From Hyphomicrobium sp. LHD-15 (GTDB lineage: Bacteria; Pseudomonadota; Alphaproteobacteria; Rhizobiales; Hyphomicrobiaceae), in contig NZ_JAVIFT010000007.1 in assembly GCF_031157355.1 (NCBI RefSeq), positions 124,001 through 188,000 of the forward strand: a DNA stretch of 64,000 bases, written 5' to 3'. Within the stretch, counting starts at the first letter, position 1, and every line of letters starts with the position of its first letter. Made by a program: the position numbers and the translations under genes. The notes under the pieces were generated by a model. It ran no database searches. It was not told the origin of the DNA and saw only the letters and a program-made list of their open reading frames with translations. This document shows, piece after piece, positions 8,774-17,054 of the stretch.

Positions 8774-9070
8774 TCAGTTCGGTCGCTCGAATTCTGTCTT
8801 CCGTGCGCCATTTAGCTCTTCCGCCGCGATGGCCTTGAGCGTTGCCAAATCCATCTCGACGTTGTCGGACAGTCGCGCAATTTCGGCCGCGACCTTTGCC
8901 CAATGCCAGAAACCGTGGTTGTCACCTCGCGCTCGCGAGCGGGCAACGAGGCGCTGCGCCTCATAGTATGCTGTGCGTTCGTTTGCGCGGAGTAGGATCC
9001 GCGCGTCGGCCTTCCAAAGGGCCCGCAACTGCCGCCGTCGATCCAACCACTGTTGAATGAAGCCAAACAT
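8774..9070 (-). CDS. Small helical hypothetical protein
   Basis: A 98-residue frame starting MFGFIQQWLDRRRQLRALW, almost entirely predicted helix, with an amphipathic N-terminus and Arg/Glu-rich middle (RANERTAYYEAQRLVARSR) followed by NHGFWHWAKVAAEIARLS. It reads like a conserved short hypothetical of alphaproteobacterial islands, but I cannot name a family. The longer frame reaching 9286 is an artefact of a recombinase remnant on the other strand. No strong Shine-Dalgarno is visible. Confidence 0.45.
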   Translation of the reverse strand: MFGFIQQWLDRRRQLRALWKADARILLRANERTAYYEAQRLVARSRARGDNHGFWHWAKVAAEIARLSDNVEMDLATLKAIAAEELNGARKTEFERPN

Positions 9071-9159
9071 CTGAAAACATCCGCGCCCATCGAGAAGATC
9101 CCGTCGTAGTTCTCCGACGAGCCCGCAATATATTTGAAAAGGCTTTGATGGAGGAGAGC

Positions 9160-9273
9160 ATGCCTGCTTCGGCCAGCGAAAAGAAGGCTGCGCAATATGT
9201 GCGCATGTCAACCGACTACCAGCAGTATTCAACCGCCAATCAAAAGGCTGCCATCGCCGGACCTGTTCGGTAG
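9160..9273 (+). pseudogene. N-terminal stub of a serine recombinase
   Basis: A 37-codon frame with a good GAGGAG Shine-Dalgarno. It reads QYVRMSTDYQQYSTANQKAAI in the middle, the start of large serine recombinases with the catalytic Ser in the VRMSTD segment. After IAGPVR a stop follows and the family sequence does not resume in any frame, so only the first few percent of the gene remains. It lies just upstream of a tyrosine integrase and marks a recombination breakpoint. Confidence 0.7.
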
Positions 9274-9540
9274 GTCTGTCCCTCAAGCGGTCATAGCGTG
9301 ACGACGGGACAGCCGTGCCGCTCGCACTTTTGGCAATGTCTGCTCACCATGGGTCTGCGTCATCGGAGGCCAACCGCGGTTCTACAGAAGCAAACATTAG
9401 CCGCCGCATTGATCCGCAACGCTGTACGGACCTTCGACTATGCCCATTTGGGTTTGCATCATGTGGCTATCTCCGCAGCAATCTCGATGCATAATCGAAC
9501 TGCATGCCGAGATATCGGCACATGAGTGAGGAGTGACCCA

Positions 9541-10827
9541 ATGAATAAGCACGACACCATCCTGGGTGATCCCCAGGTTCGCCGATCCATGAGATACCGA
9601 CGTGCCGGATACTACCACTGTTTTGATGTTGGCAAGGCCGTAGGCTACATCCCGAGGCAATCGGGCCCTGGGCGGTGGGTTGCAAGGGTGACCCAACATT
9701 GCAAGCTGTATCGCGAAGAGACATTCGCAATTGCTGACGACTACGACCGATCTAATGGTGCGACGATTCTGACGTTTGCAGAGGCGAAGGCACGCGCTCA
9801 GAACCTTTGTTCGCGACCGCATTTAACCAAGAACTTTTCTGCTCAGGTGTGCTTTGGAAAGGAGCGTGGACTCCGCTTCTGCCCCTTCGGAGACGTTTAC
9901 ACCGTTGGTCACGCACTCGCCGAGTATGTCGAGTGGAAGCGCACCTTTGGGACTGAGAGCTCGTTTCAGACCGCGCTGAGCAACATCAACTACTACATCT
10001 ATCCCGAACTAGGGACGGTTCGAGCAGACGAACTCAACCACATTCACATACGTCGGATGATGGAGCGTATTGAAGCGACGCCATCAAATTCAGCAAAGTC
10101 TGCGACGCGCTTCCTGATCGATCCCAAAACCTTGGACCCAGATGCGCGCCGGAAGCGCCGCGTCTCCGCCAACAATGCCGTCTCCATTCTTCGCGCGGCG
10201 TTGTTGTTGGCGTGGGAAGCCGGCAAAATCTTAGATGATAGAGGGTGGCGACGAACCTTTCGCTTCAAGGACGGTGTCCGCCCCCGTACAGACATTCTGA
10301 CGCGCCAGCAGTTTGAGAGCTTGTTGGCTGTGGCCGATGCAGAAATAAAAACCCTTCTGATCGGGCTCTTTTATACCGGCTGCCGCATTACCGAGCTGCT
10401 CAGCATCCAGGCTGGAGACCTTCTTGCTGATCGGCTAGCCGTCTACATTCGTGCCGTAAAGAAGGTAGAGGCACACTACATCGCGCTTCCGCGCACCGGC
10501 TATGATTACCTTCTTTCACTCGCGACGAAACGTGGCTCAACGGATCTCATCTTTACCCGGGCCGACGGTAGCAGTTGGACGCGCTACGCCATGCAGAGTC
10601 GATTTAGAACAGCTCTGAAAAAAGCAGGTCTGCCGAACCGCTACGTCTTCCATACAATGCGGCACACATACGCGTCGCTGCGGCTTCAGGAAGGCATCTC
10701 ACCCATAGCGGTTGCTCGTCAGCTTGGACATCGGCACGTTCGGACCGTCATGCAGACCTACGCGCATTGCACTGATGACGTGCTCGATCAGGAAATTCGA
10801 GAGAAGTTTATTCCTCCGGTTCTGTAG
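9541..10827 (+). CDS. Tyrosine-type site-specific integrase
   Basis: A 428-residue integrase. The catalytic residues are all visible: Arg in YTGCRITELLS, Lys in RAVKKVEAHY, H-x-x-R in HTMRHTYASL, His in RQLGHRHVRTV, and the Tyr nucleophile in MQTYAH. A core-binding SAM-like domain (about residues 125-200) precedes the catalytic half. The ATG with GAGGAG seven bases upstream was preferred over an in-frame GTG 15 bases earlier. It looks intact. No attachment site or excisionase was recognised beside it; neighbouring sequence is recombination debris, so it probably belongs to an eroded integrative element. Confidence 0.85.
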   Translation: MNKHDTILGDPQVRRSMRYRRAGYYHCFDVGKAVGYIPRQSGPGRWVARVTQHCKLYREETFAIADDYDRSNGATILTFAEAKARAQNLCSRPHLTKNFSAQVCFGKERGLRFCPFGDVYTVGHALAEYVEWKRTFGTESSFQTALSNINYYIYPELGTVRADELNHIHIRRMMERIEATPSNSAKSATRFLIDPKTLDPDARRKRRVSANNAVSILRAALLLAWEAGKILDDRGWRRTFRFKDGVRPRTDILTRQQFESLLAVADAEIKTLLIGLFYTGCRITELLSIQAGDLLADRLAVYIRAVKKVEAHYIALPRTGYDYLLSLATKRGSTDLIFTRADGSSWTRYAMQSRFRTALKKAGLPNRYVFHTMRHTYASLRLQEGISPIAVARQLGHRHVRTVMQTYAHCTDDVLDQEIREKFIPPVL

Positions 10828-11135
10828 ATCGACTGTGGAGCGTCTCGGTGCGTCGTCGATTGTAGGGTGGATTCATCCGCATCTCCCGCCGCAGCCAAGG
10901 TGCGCTCCGCGGGAGGGTGTATTCGCTCCGGCTCGTGAATTCAAATCCGCCATCACGTTCAGAATAACGTTGCAAACCAGACGGTTGTACAAGTTTATGC
11001 TGCGGTTACGTCCATCATGTGGAAATGCCAACGGCCAAGTTCGGCGGTCAGTCCCAATAGCTGCCATCGGCATAATGGTGATCGGCGAGGCAACCGGCAC
11101 CGCCGACCACGTCCGGTATCTAGCGCGTCAGTTGC
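10828..11135. other. Intergenic region with inverted repeat
   Basis: Between convergent integrase genes. It contains CTCCCGC (10883-10889) and GCGGGAG (10909-10915), a 7-bp inverted repeat with a 19-base loop that might weakly terminate the rightward integrase transcript. Nothing else was recognised. Confidence 0.35.
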
Positions 11136-11762
11136 TCAGATGTCGATCTTCTCGGCGATCTCAATCGCGTCGTCTACCTCTATGCCGGGGTACCTTACGG
11201 TGCTTTCGATCTTCGAATGCCCAAGCAATAGCTGGACAGCCCGAAGGTTTCCGGTTCTCCGGTAGATGAGCACCGCCTTTGTCCGACGCAGCGAGTGTGT
11301 GCCGAACTTCGCCGTGTCGCGACCGATACTGGCGATCCACTCAAGAACGAGACGCGCGTACTGCCGCGTTGTCAGCCCACCTCTGTCGCCACGACCGGCG
11401 AAGAGGAACTGACGCGGCTTGCGTCCAGTCAAGCGCAGATACTCGTCGATGGCCTGGCGTGTCTGATCGGTTAGCTCAAACCGTACCGGCCTGCCGGTCT
11501 TCTTCTGCCGGACGGTTGCGCGGTCCATCGAGTATCCGCTCGGCGCAACGTCATCGACGCGAACGGCAACTACGTCACAGCCTCGAAGCTTGCTGTCGAT
11601 CGCCAGGTTGAAGAGAGCCAGGTCTCTCTTCTTGCCCTCGATTTCGAGCTTGGTCCGGATCGACCAGACGTGGCTCGGGCGCAAGGGCGGCTTCGCGCCT
11701 ACTAGCTTGCCCTTGTTCCAAGGTACTCGGGTCACTGTCTTTGGAGCATGTTCCTGTTCCAT
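11136..11762 (-). CDS. Short tyrosine recombinase/integrase lacking a core-binding domain
   Basis: A 208-residue protein of the short alphaproteobacterial integrase family that consists mainly of the catalytic domain. Catalytic residues are visible: Arg in SKLRGCDVV, Lys in RQKKTGRP, H-x-x-R in THSLRRTK, His in QLLLGHSKI and Tyr in STVRYPGIE. The family usually reads RYLGIEV; Pro replaces Leu next to the Tyr. A second copy, inverted and truncated, sits at 45284-45853, about 90% identical over 155 residues by eye. Many genomes of this order carry several stand-alone copies; the biological role is unknown. Confidence 0.75.
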   Translation of the reverse strand: MEQEHAPKTVTRVPWNKGKLVGAKPPLRPSHVWSIRTKLEIEGKKRDLALFNLAIDSKLRGCDVVAVRVDDVAPSGYSMDRATVRQKKTGRPVRFELTDQTRQAIDEYLRLTGRKPRQFLFAGRGDRGGLTTRQYARLVLEWIASIGRDTAKFGTHSLRRTKAVLIYRRTGNLRAVQLLLGHSKIESTVRYPGIEVDDAIEIAEKIDI

Positions 11763-11971
11763 GGTTGGTCTCCTTTCTAGAGAGACGAACGAACGTGCTC
11801 CGCAGCAGAGCCAACGCCTTACTCAACGGCTGGATTCGGGCTAAAACTTCCTTGGATTGGTTTGCGGCCGACGATTATGACCCAAAGTGGAAGGGACTAC
11901 TGGCGCTGTTTTATGCACAGGTCCGCGTCCGGTTTCAGTGATTTCATCCGTTGTTGTTATTGCACTCTCAA

Positions 11972-12394
11972 TCACGCTGCTGGACGCGCTCGCAACCAGT
12001 TGGCGACGTCTGTGGCGCTGCGATCAGGTGGAAACACGGGATAGAAGATGTGTTTGATCCGCCCGTCGACGATAATCATCGTCAAACGCTTCAGGAGCCG
12101 CATTCCGCTCGTCTCGAAGGTGGGCAATCGCATCGCGTCGGTGAACTTGAAGTCGCAGTCCGAAAGCAGCGCAAACGGCAGGTGAAGGCGTTCTGCAGCC
12201 GCCTGCTGGTAATGGGTTGTTTGGGTGGAAAGGCCGAACAGGTGGTCCGCGCCGAGCGCCTTAAGCTCGGCATGGTGATCTCTGAACGAACAGGACTGCG
12301 GCGTGCAACCGCGAGCGCCTGGCAGCATGTCCCAGCCGTCGGGCAACGCGATGCCCAGCCGACCCGTCATCGGGTAGGCGTACACCACGGTCAT
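11972..12394 (-). pseudogene. N-terminally truncated Bcp-type peroxiredoxin
   Basis: The frame begins MTVVYAYPMTGR and carries the Bcp/PrxQ signature RGCTPQSCSFRD, with peroxidatic Cys and the resolving Cys five residues later, followed by LSTQTTHYQQAAAERLHLPF and a normal C-terminus. The family normally has about 35 more residues at the N-terminus. The frame does extend a little upstream (GQIIDLSNLAG, the expected sequence) but hits a TGA about 20 codons before the Met, exactly where an unrelated gene fragment begins. The first strand is therefore lost by a deletion. The product may be unstable or made from an improvised start. Confidence 0.65.
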
Positions 12395-12424
12395 CCCTGC
12401 GAGGTTTGACAGATCGATGATTTG

Positions 12425-12650
12425 CCCGTAACTGCCACCCGAAACTGTCGATCAGCAACAGCACGATCTTTTTGGGTTGAGGGTAAGCGCCCCCGAAGCA
12501 GTCGACCGGCAACAGTGGACCAATACGCTCCCCCGTCAGCAAATAGTGCAGAGTGGCAGGCAGATTTGCGAACGAATAGTCCTCGTATATCGGAATTAAC
12601 AGTTGGTCGCCGAGAGGAGCGAAGCGCTTCAGCGTGTGGTCAACGAGCAT
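12425..12650 (-). pseudogene. 5' fragment of an alkaline-phosphatase/phosphodiesterase-like gene
   Basis: The frame begins MLVDHTLKRFAPLGDQLLIP 29 bases after the tonB stop and reads through to KKIVLLLIDSFGW. That resembles the beginning of the type I phosphodiesterase/nucleotide pyrophosphatase-like proteins (…VVLLVIDGLGW, with the first metal-binding Asp). Immediately afterwards the frame becomes meaningless while a peroxiredoxin appears in another frame. Only about 75 codons of a normally 350-400-codon gene remain. The family assignment rests on this short stretch. Confidence 0.45.
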
Positions 12651-12679
12651 GTATCGTGGTCCCGCGACAAGCAAGCACT

Positions 12680-13498
12680 CTAGCGTTTGATCCGAAACTG
12701 GATCGGCTGCGCGAACTTGAAGGTTACGTCGATAACATCCGTTGGCGGTGCGGGGAACGGACTTGCGCTGTTGAGCGCGTCGAGCGCTGCCTGATCGAGA
12801 AGTGCCGAGCCAGAACTTCTGTCGAGCCGAGCGGCGACAACCTTGCCTGAACGATCGATGGAGTACGAGACGAGCGCCACACCTTGTTCGCCCCGCGAAC
12901 GCGCGTCGCTTGGATATTTTTTGTGCTTGTTGAGGTGGAGAGCGACAGCCTTCTGCCACGTTAGGGTGGCCTGCGACGGCTTTGACGACAAGCCCTGTTT
13001 GGCAGCGGCCGGCTTTTCAGCCTCGGGGGCCTCGACTGGCGGCGGAGCGCTCGCCTCCTGCGCCGCGGATGACGCGGTGGGAGCCGCCACCTGCTTCGGA
13101 AGCGGGTTCTCTTCGGCCTTCTTTTCTTCGGTCTCTTCCACCGGCTCGCTATTTTTGACGACGACTTCCGGCTGAGGTGCCAGCGGTGCCTCGGGAACCT
13201 TCGGCGTCTCTATCTCGGACTTCTGGACCTCCTCCTCGGTTGCCGCGACGGCCGCGGCAGCTTCGTCGGCGCGTGGACCGATGGCCAGATTGAGCATCTC
13301 GATCGGCGGCGAAACGGTTTCCGGCGCGTATTCGACCATGTATGCGCCTTCCGTCTCGTCGCTGGTGACCTCGTCCGACCACTCAACGTATGCCAATGCG
13401 CCGGCGGCAGCGTGCATCGAGATCATCATCACCGAGGCGACCAGCCAGCGGCTGTGACGTGAACGCGAAACTTCGAATGGTTCGAGGTGCGCAATCAT
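12680..13498 (-). CDS. tonB: TonB energy-transducing protein
   Basis: A 272-residue TonB. A single N-terminal membrane anchor (about residues 18-40) is followed by a long periplasmic linker rich in Pro, Glu, Ala and Lys (EETEEKKAEENPLPKQ, PPPVEAPEAEKPAAAK), and a C-terminal TonB domain (about 175-272) with the AVALHLNKHKKYPSDARSRG and GVALVSYSIDRSGKV segments. It contacts TonB boxes of outer-membrane receptors and transmits proton-motive force. Its start overlaps the exbD stop (ATGA), so it is the last gene of exbB-exbD-tonB. Likely clients are the two receptors in this window at 18.8 and 41.7 kb. Confidence 0.92.
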   Translation of the reverse strand: MIAHLEPFEVSRSRHSRWLVASVMMISMHAAAGALAYVEWSDEVTSDETEGAYMVEYAPETVSPPIEMLNLAIGPRADEAAAAVAATEEEVQKSEIETPKVPEAPLAPQPEVVVKNSEPVEETEEKKAEENPLPKQVAAPTASSAAQEASAPPPVEAPEAEKPAAAKQGLSSKPSQATLTWQKAVALHLNKHKKYPSDARSRGEQGVALVSYSIDRSGKVVAARLDRSSGSALLDQAALDALNSASPFPAPPTDVIDVTFKFAQPIQFRIKR

Positions 13499-13965
13499 GG
13501 CGTGGCAGGGCTCGCTGTCGTTCCAGAGGAGGGGGGCGCATCCTGAGATGGAGCTGGCAAACCTTCCAGGCCGACGAGTGCGATTTTTACGTAACCCGCC
13601 GATCGCAAGGTATCCATCAGACGGATCAACTCGCCGTACTGAACCGTTTTGTCAGCTCGCAAGAACAGCCGTTTGTTGCGGTCGGATCCAGTCTCGACAT
13701 CGAGCGCCGAGCCGAGAGCGCCCCATAGCACCGAGTTGTTTCCCACGGCGAGGGATTGGTCTGCCTTGAGCGTCACGAACAGCGGCTTGTCCGGTTTGGG
13801 AGCGGGTTGGGCGGCCGAAACGGGCAGATCGACCGGAATGTCGACGGTCGAAAGCGGGGCTGCGACCATAAAGATGATCAGCAACACCAGCATCACGTCG
13901 ATGAACGGCGTGACGTTGATCTCATGCGTTTCCGTGGCGTCATCACCTTCAAGACGTCCGGCCAT
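13495..13965 (-). CDS. exbD: ExbD proton-channel subunit
   Basis: A 156-residue ExbD/TolR-family protein. The short cytoplasmic N-terminus (EGDDATETHEINVTPFIDVML) leads into one membrane helix, with the functional Asp in TPFIDVMLVLLIIFM, then a periplasmic domain with the ADKTVQYGELIRLMDTLRSAG segment typical of the family. With ExbB it forms the inner-membrane channel that energises TonB. It sits 3 bases after exbB and overlaps tonB by 4. The C-terminal tail is Pro/Ser/Thr-rich. Confidence 0.92.
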   Translation of the reverse strand: MAGRLEGDDATETHEINVTPFIDVMLVLLIIFMVAAPLSTVDIPVDLPVSAAQPAPKPDKPLFVTLKADQSLAVGNNSVLWGALGSALDVETGSDRNKRLFLRADKTVQYGELIRLMDTLRSAGYVKIALVGLEGLPAPSQDAPPSSGTTASPATP

Positions 13966-13968
13966 GAA

Positions 13969-15012
13969 TTACTCCGCGGCCATGAGTTCGGCGCGTATGC
14001 CGCGATCTAAGTCGCGCGACACAAGGCCAAGCACTGTGACAGACGCATCGCCGATCAACGCTTTGTAGCCGCCGATCGCGCGGGCGAAATGGTTATAAAT
14101 AATAACGGCGGGGATGGCTGCGACGAGTCCGAAGGCCGTGGCGAGGAGGGCCTCGGCAATGCCCGGCGCGACGATGGCGAGGTTTGTCGTTTGCGATTCA
14201 GAGATGCCAATGAAGCTGTTCATGATTCCCCAGACGGTGCCGAAGAGACCGATGAACGGCGCCGTGGATCCGATGGTCGCGAGTAGACCGGTACCGCGGT
14301 TAATGTCGCGCCCAGCGGCCAGTTCGACCCGGTCGAGTCGCGCTTGAATGCGCTCTTTGATGGCGTGCTTGTCGGCAACGTCCCATGACGCCCGGGTTTC
14401 GGCGATCGCCGCTCGGATCATCGCCGGAACCGCGCCGCGATTCACCTCGACCAGGCTTGAGGCTTCATGAATCGAGTTTGCCGTGCTGAGGTTGCGAAGC
14501 TGTTTTGAGAGACGACGTTTGGCGGCCCAAAGCTCGAATGTCTTTGCAAGCCAAACGGTCCAGGTGACAAGCGACGCGAGAACCAGACCGATCATCACCG
14601 ACTTTACGACCAGGTCCGCCTGCAGGAACATTCCCCATGGCGAAAGATCGTGAGGTTTGGTCGGGGAAGGTTTGGCGGTCAATTGAGGCGCTGAATGTGC
14701 CTCCGATGACGCGGAAACCCCAGCGGCTGTCACGTCATGGGAAGGAAAGTTACTTGCGGACGGAGCGGTTGAATTTTCGTCCGTCACTGTTGCCTGCTTC
14801 GCCGGCACTGGTTCGGTTGCTGGAGCGGAGTTCGTCGCGGCAGGGAGTGCAGATGCTTCACTCGTCGCGGCGGTATTGGGGGTCTGAGCGTTTTTCGGTT
14901 CAGTGCTCTGCTCAAGAATTGCAGGTACCGAGCTCGGCGCAGAGGAAGCCGGTTCTTTCAGATCGCCGGCATCCTGTGCGTGTGCAAGTTGCAGCGTGGG
15001 AAGCATCATCAA
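13969..15012 (-). CDS. exbB: ExbB proton-channel subunit with long periplasmic N-terminus
   Basis: ExbB/MotA/TolQ-type inner-membrane protein. The last 230 residues hold three membrane helices and the conserved segments AGRDINRGTGLLATIGSTAPFIGLFGTVWGIMNSF and APGIAEALLATAFGLVAAIPAV. About 110 N-terminal residues form a Pro/Ala/Ser/Thr-rich periplasmic extension, seen in proteobacterial ExbB forms with a signal peptide. The start is problematic. The earliest standard codons (TTG at 15012 or the ATGs just inside) have no Shine-Dalgarno and cut the signal peptide in half. The frame continues upstream, and an ATT at 15114 follows AGGAG at ideal spacing; starting there would restore a full hydrophobic core (NFVLIVLLMMLPTLQLAHA). 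Confidence 0.88.
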   Translation of the reverse strand: MMMLPTLQLAHAQDAGDLKEPASSAPSSVPAILEQSTEPKNAQTPNTAATSEASALPAATNSAPATEPVPAKQATVTDENSTAPSASNFPSHDVTAAGVSASSEAHSAPQLTAKPSPTKPHDLSPWGMFLQADLVVKSVMIGLVLASLVTWTVWLAKTFELWAAKRRLSKQLRNLSTANSIHEASSLVEVNRGAVPAMIRAAIAETRASWDVADKHAIKERIQARLDRVELAAGRDINRGTGLLATIGSTAPFIGLFGTVWGIMNSFIGISESQTTNLAIVAPGIAEALLATAFGLVAAIPAVIIYNHFARAIGGYKALIGDASVTVLGLVSRDLDRGIRAELMAAE

Positions 15013-15400
15013 GAGGACAATGAGGACGAAGTTGCACGTGGACCGACGAGCGTTGTCCCACGCCTTCGCTTCGAAGCGATTTCCTGATGGTGTTCCGGAC
15101 AGTTCGAGGAAAATGGTACGCTCCTGTGTCTTGCTAGACTGTTCTTTAGTGAGAACCCGGACAGGAATTTTCTATCCCTGGCAGGTGCCGAGCCGGCTTT
15201 CGAGTGTGTTCGCAAGCAGCTCGTAGGACCCTAGATGGCTGGCAGCATGGAACGTTCACGCCGGAAGCGAAATCGATCAGGGGGCGCCACGGCTGATGTC
15301 CCTACCCCATCGCGGAGCGCAACTCATCGTGCCTAATCCATATACGGGGCCACTCAAGCTCAAGGTCAACGAAGGATTTCCGCATTTCTTATATACGAGA

Positions 15401-15417
15401 ATAGTATAGCCCCCTAT
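15401..15417 (+). promoter_or_regulatory. Candidate RcnR/DmeR operator upstream of the first dmeR
   Basis: ATAGTATAGCCCCCTAT, a C-tract flanked by AT-rich arms, as in RcnR-family operators. It is identical at 16 of 17 positions to the site in front of the second dmeR gene (17381-17397, other strand). It lies about 130 bases before the dmeR start. The remaining bases between 15013 and 15400 hold nothing else recognised. Confidence 0.6.
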
Positions 15418-15546
15418 ATTACTAGAAGGGATGGTGGGGCATGCTATAAGTCGAGTGGGCCAGCTCGTTAATTTTGCAGTACGCACCTCATTAATTTTTC
15501 CGGTATGGTGTGTTCGGAAAGTTCGAATCTGAGAGACGTGCGCTCT

Positions 15547-15819
15547 ATGTCCCACACCATCAGAGACAAGAAGAAATTGCTCGCGCGGGTGCGTCGCATT
15601 CAAGGTCAGTTCGAAGGCTTGGAACGCGCCCTCGAGGCAGAAGTGCCGTGCTCCGAGATTCTGCGCCAACTCGCATCGATCCGCGGAGCGACGAGCGGTC
15701 TGACCGCAGAAATTGTGGAGGACCACATCCGGGAGCACATTCTGGATGCCAAATCGCCGTCCGATCGGCGCCAGGGCGGCGAGGAGCTGATCAGCGTCTT
15801 GCAGACCTACATGAAGTAA
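15547..15819 (+). CDS. dmeR: RcnR/DmeR-type Ni/Co-responsive repressor
   Basis: A 90-residue protein of the CsoR/RcnR family (all-helical, DUF156). Starting at MSHTIRDKKKLL, the metal ligands fall at exactly the RcnR positions: His3, Cys35, His60 and His64. In E. coli RcnR this set defines Ni(II)/Co(II) sensing, as opposed to Cu (CsoR) or formaldehyde (FrmR). The frame continues 14 codons upstream, but the MSHT start fits the family. The gene converges with dmeF and ends before a strong terminator. It is nearly identical at its C-terminus to the second copy at 17 kb and, unlike it, is intact. Confidence 0.88.
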   Translation: MSHTIRDKKKLLARVRRIQGQFEGLERALEAEVPCSEILRQLASIRGATSGLTAEIVEDHIREHILDAKSPSDRRQGGEELISVLQTYMK

Positions 15820-15845
15820 CCAGTTCGCAATGGGATGGATCATAG

Positions 15846-15884
15846 GCGCCGCTTGAGCCTTGACTGCAAGCGGCGCTTTTTTTT
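15846..15884 (+). terminator. Rho-independent terminator of dmeR
   Basis: Perfect 10-bp stem GCGCCGCTTG (15846-15855) / CAAGCGGCGC (15867-15876) with an 11-base loop, followed by eight T. It sits 26 bases after the dmeR stop. Confidence 0.92.
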
Positions 15885-15932
15885 CGTCGGTATTGTTGGG
15901 CGTTGCCGCTGACCGATCCTGTGCGTCGGCGA

Positions 15933-17024
15933 TCAACCTGCAATTCTTGCGATCTGGTTTTGCTCTGCAGCGTTTGTCCAGCCATTGTCAGCCAAATCTT
16001 CGATCGCGGCCGCCCGTGAGGTCGTCGCAGCTTCAACCTCAATCGTCACGTGTGACAGCTCATGCACCTTGGTGAGCCGTGCTTTGTAATGCGATGGGTC
16101 CTTGGGCTCGCTGGAGGTGAGGGAGACGATCGCTCCGAAGTGTCCTGGCCCGAGCTGCCAAACGTGCAGGTCGGTGATGCGGTCCCCGTTTTGCTCGATG
16201 ACCTCGTGGATTTCGCCTTGCAGCTCTTTGCCCTGTGGAACGGCGTCAAGGAGGACGCTGCCGGCGTCACGGATCAGCGCCCAGGACCAGTGGGCGATGA
16301 CCAGACCGCCAACGACGCCCATTAGCGGGTCAGCCCAGTTCCAGCCGTACAAACTGCCAACAGCCAAGGCCACGATCGCTAGGATTGATGTCAGCAGATC
16401 GGCGAGGACATGCAGATATGCCGCCCGCAAGTTGTTGTCGTGACCGTGTCTCGTATGGTCATTGTGATCATGATCGTCATCATGGCGGTGGTCATGAGCA
16501 TGATCGTGGCGTCCATGATGATGGTGCCCGTGTCCATGATCATGCCCATGTCCGTGATGATGATGGTGATCATCCTTCAGAAGCCAAGCGCTGATGAGGT
16601 TGACGATCAGTCCGACGACCGCAATCGCCATCGCCTGCTCGAAGCTGATGGGTACCGGGTTAGCTAGGCGTACGACGCTCTCCCATCCGATCAGGAGCGC
16701 AATCAGCGCCAATAGGACTGCGCTGGCAAAACCAGCGAGGTCGCCGAGCTTGCCGGTGCCAAAAGTGAAACGAGGATCGTGAGCGTAGCGCCGCGCGTAA
16801 AAATACGCGAACGCGGCGATGAGCATTGCGCCCGCATGGGTCGACATGTGCCAGCCGTCCGCGACGAGAGCCATTGAGCCATAGATCGTTCCGGCCGTGA
16901 TCTCGATCACCATCATGCTGGCCGTCAGCGCGATCACGAACCACACTTTTCTCTCGTTTCGGCTGTGATGATCGCCAAGAAAGACGTGATCGTGGCTGGT
17001 GCTGGTTCTGTCTATCTGAGTCAT
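15933..17024 (-). CDS. dmeF: DmeF-type cation diffusion facilitator (Co/Ni efflux)
   Basis: A 363-residue CDF exporter in the inner membrane. Six helices are visible, with the metal-site motifs ADGWHMSTHAG in helix 2 and HVLADLLTS in helix 5, and a cytoplasmic C-terminal domain (LHVWQLGPGHFGAIVSL). Between helices 4 and 5 is a very His/Asp/Gly-rich loop (about residues 151-195), typical of DmeF-like cobalt/nickel pumps. In Rhizobium leguminosarum dmeR and dmeF form an operon induced by Co and Ni (established). Here dmeF follows the second, frameshifted dmeR on the same strand, and faces the intact dmeR. Confidence 0.9.
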   Translation of the reverse strand: MTQIDRTSTSHDHVFLGDHHSRNERKVWFVIALTASMMVIEITAGTIYGSMALVADGWHMSTHAGAMLIAAFAYFYARRYAHDPRFTFGTGKLGDLAGFASAVLLALIALLIGWESVVRLANPVPISFEQAMAIAVVGLIVNLISAWLLKDDHHHHHGHGHDHGHGHHHHGRHDHAHDHRHDDDHDHNDHTRHGHDNNLRAAYLHVLADLLTSILAIVALAVGSLYGWNWADPLMGVVGGLVIAHWSWALIRDAGSVLLDAVPQGKELQGEIHEVIEQNGDRITDLHVWQLGPGHFGAIVSLTSSEPKDPSHYKARLTKVHELSHVTIEVEAATTSRAAAIEDLADNGWTNAAEQNQIARIAG

Positions 17025-17054
17025 TGATTGTGTTTTCCCCCAAGAATGAGCGAA

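Noticed and set aside
8270-9286. Long leftward frames upstream of the 98-aa gene
   Set aside because: No motifs or start signals; the 9286 start lies antisense to the serine recombinase stub, so the long version is an artefact.
11741-12409. Rightward frames between the recombinase and peroxiredoxin genes
   Set aside because: They are the reverse side of the real leftward genes and have no family features.
16391-16667. Met/Ile/Thr-rich and Asp/His-rich frames at about 16.5 kb
   Set aside because: Frame shadows of the His-rich loop of DmeF.
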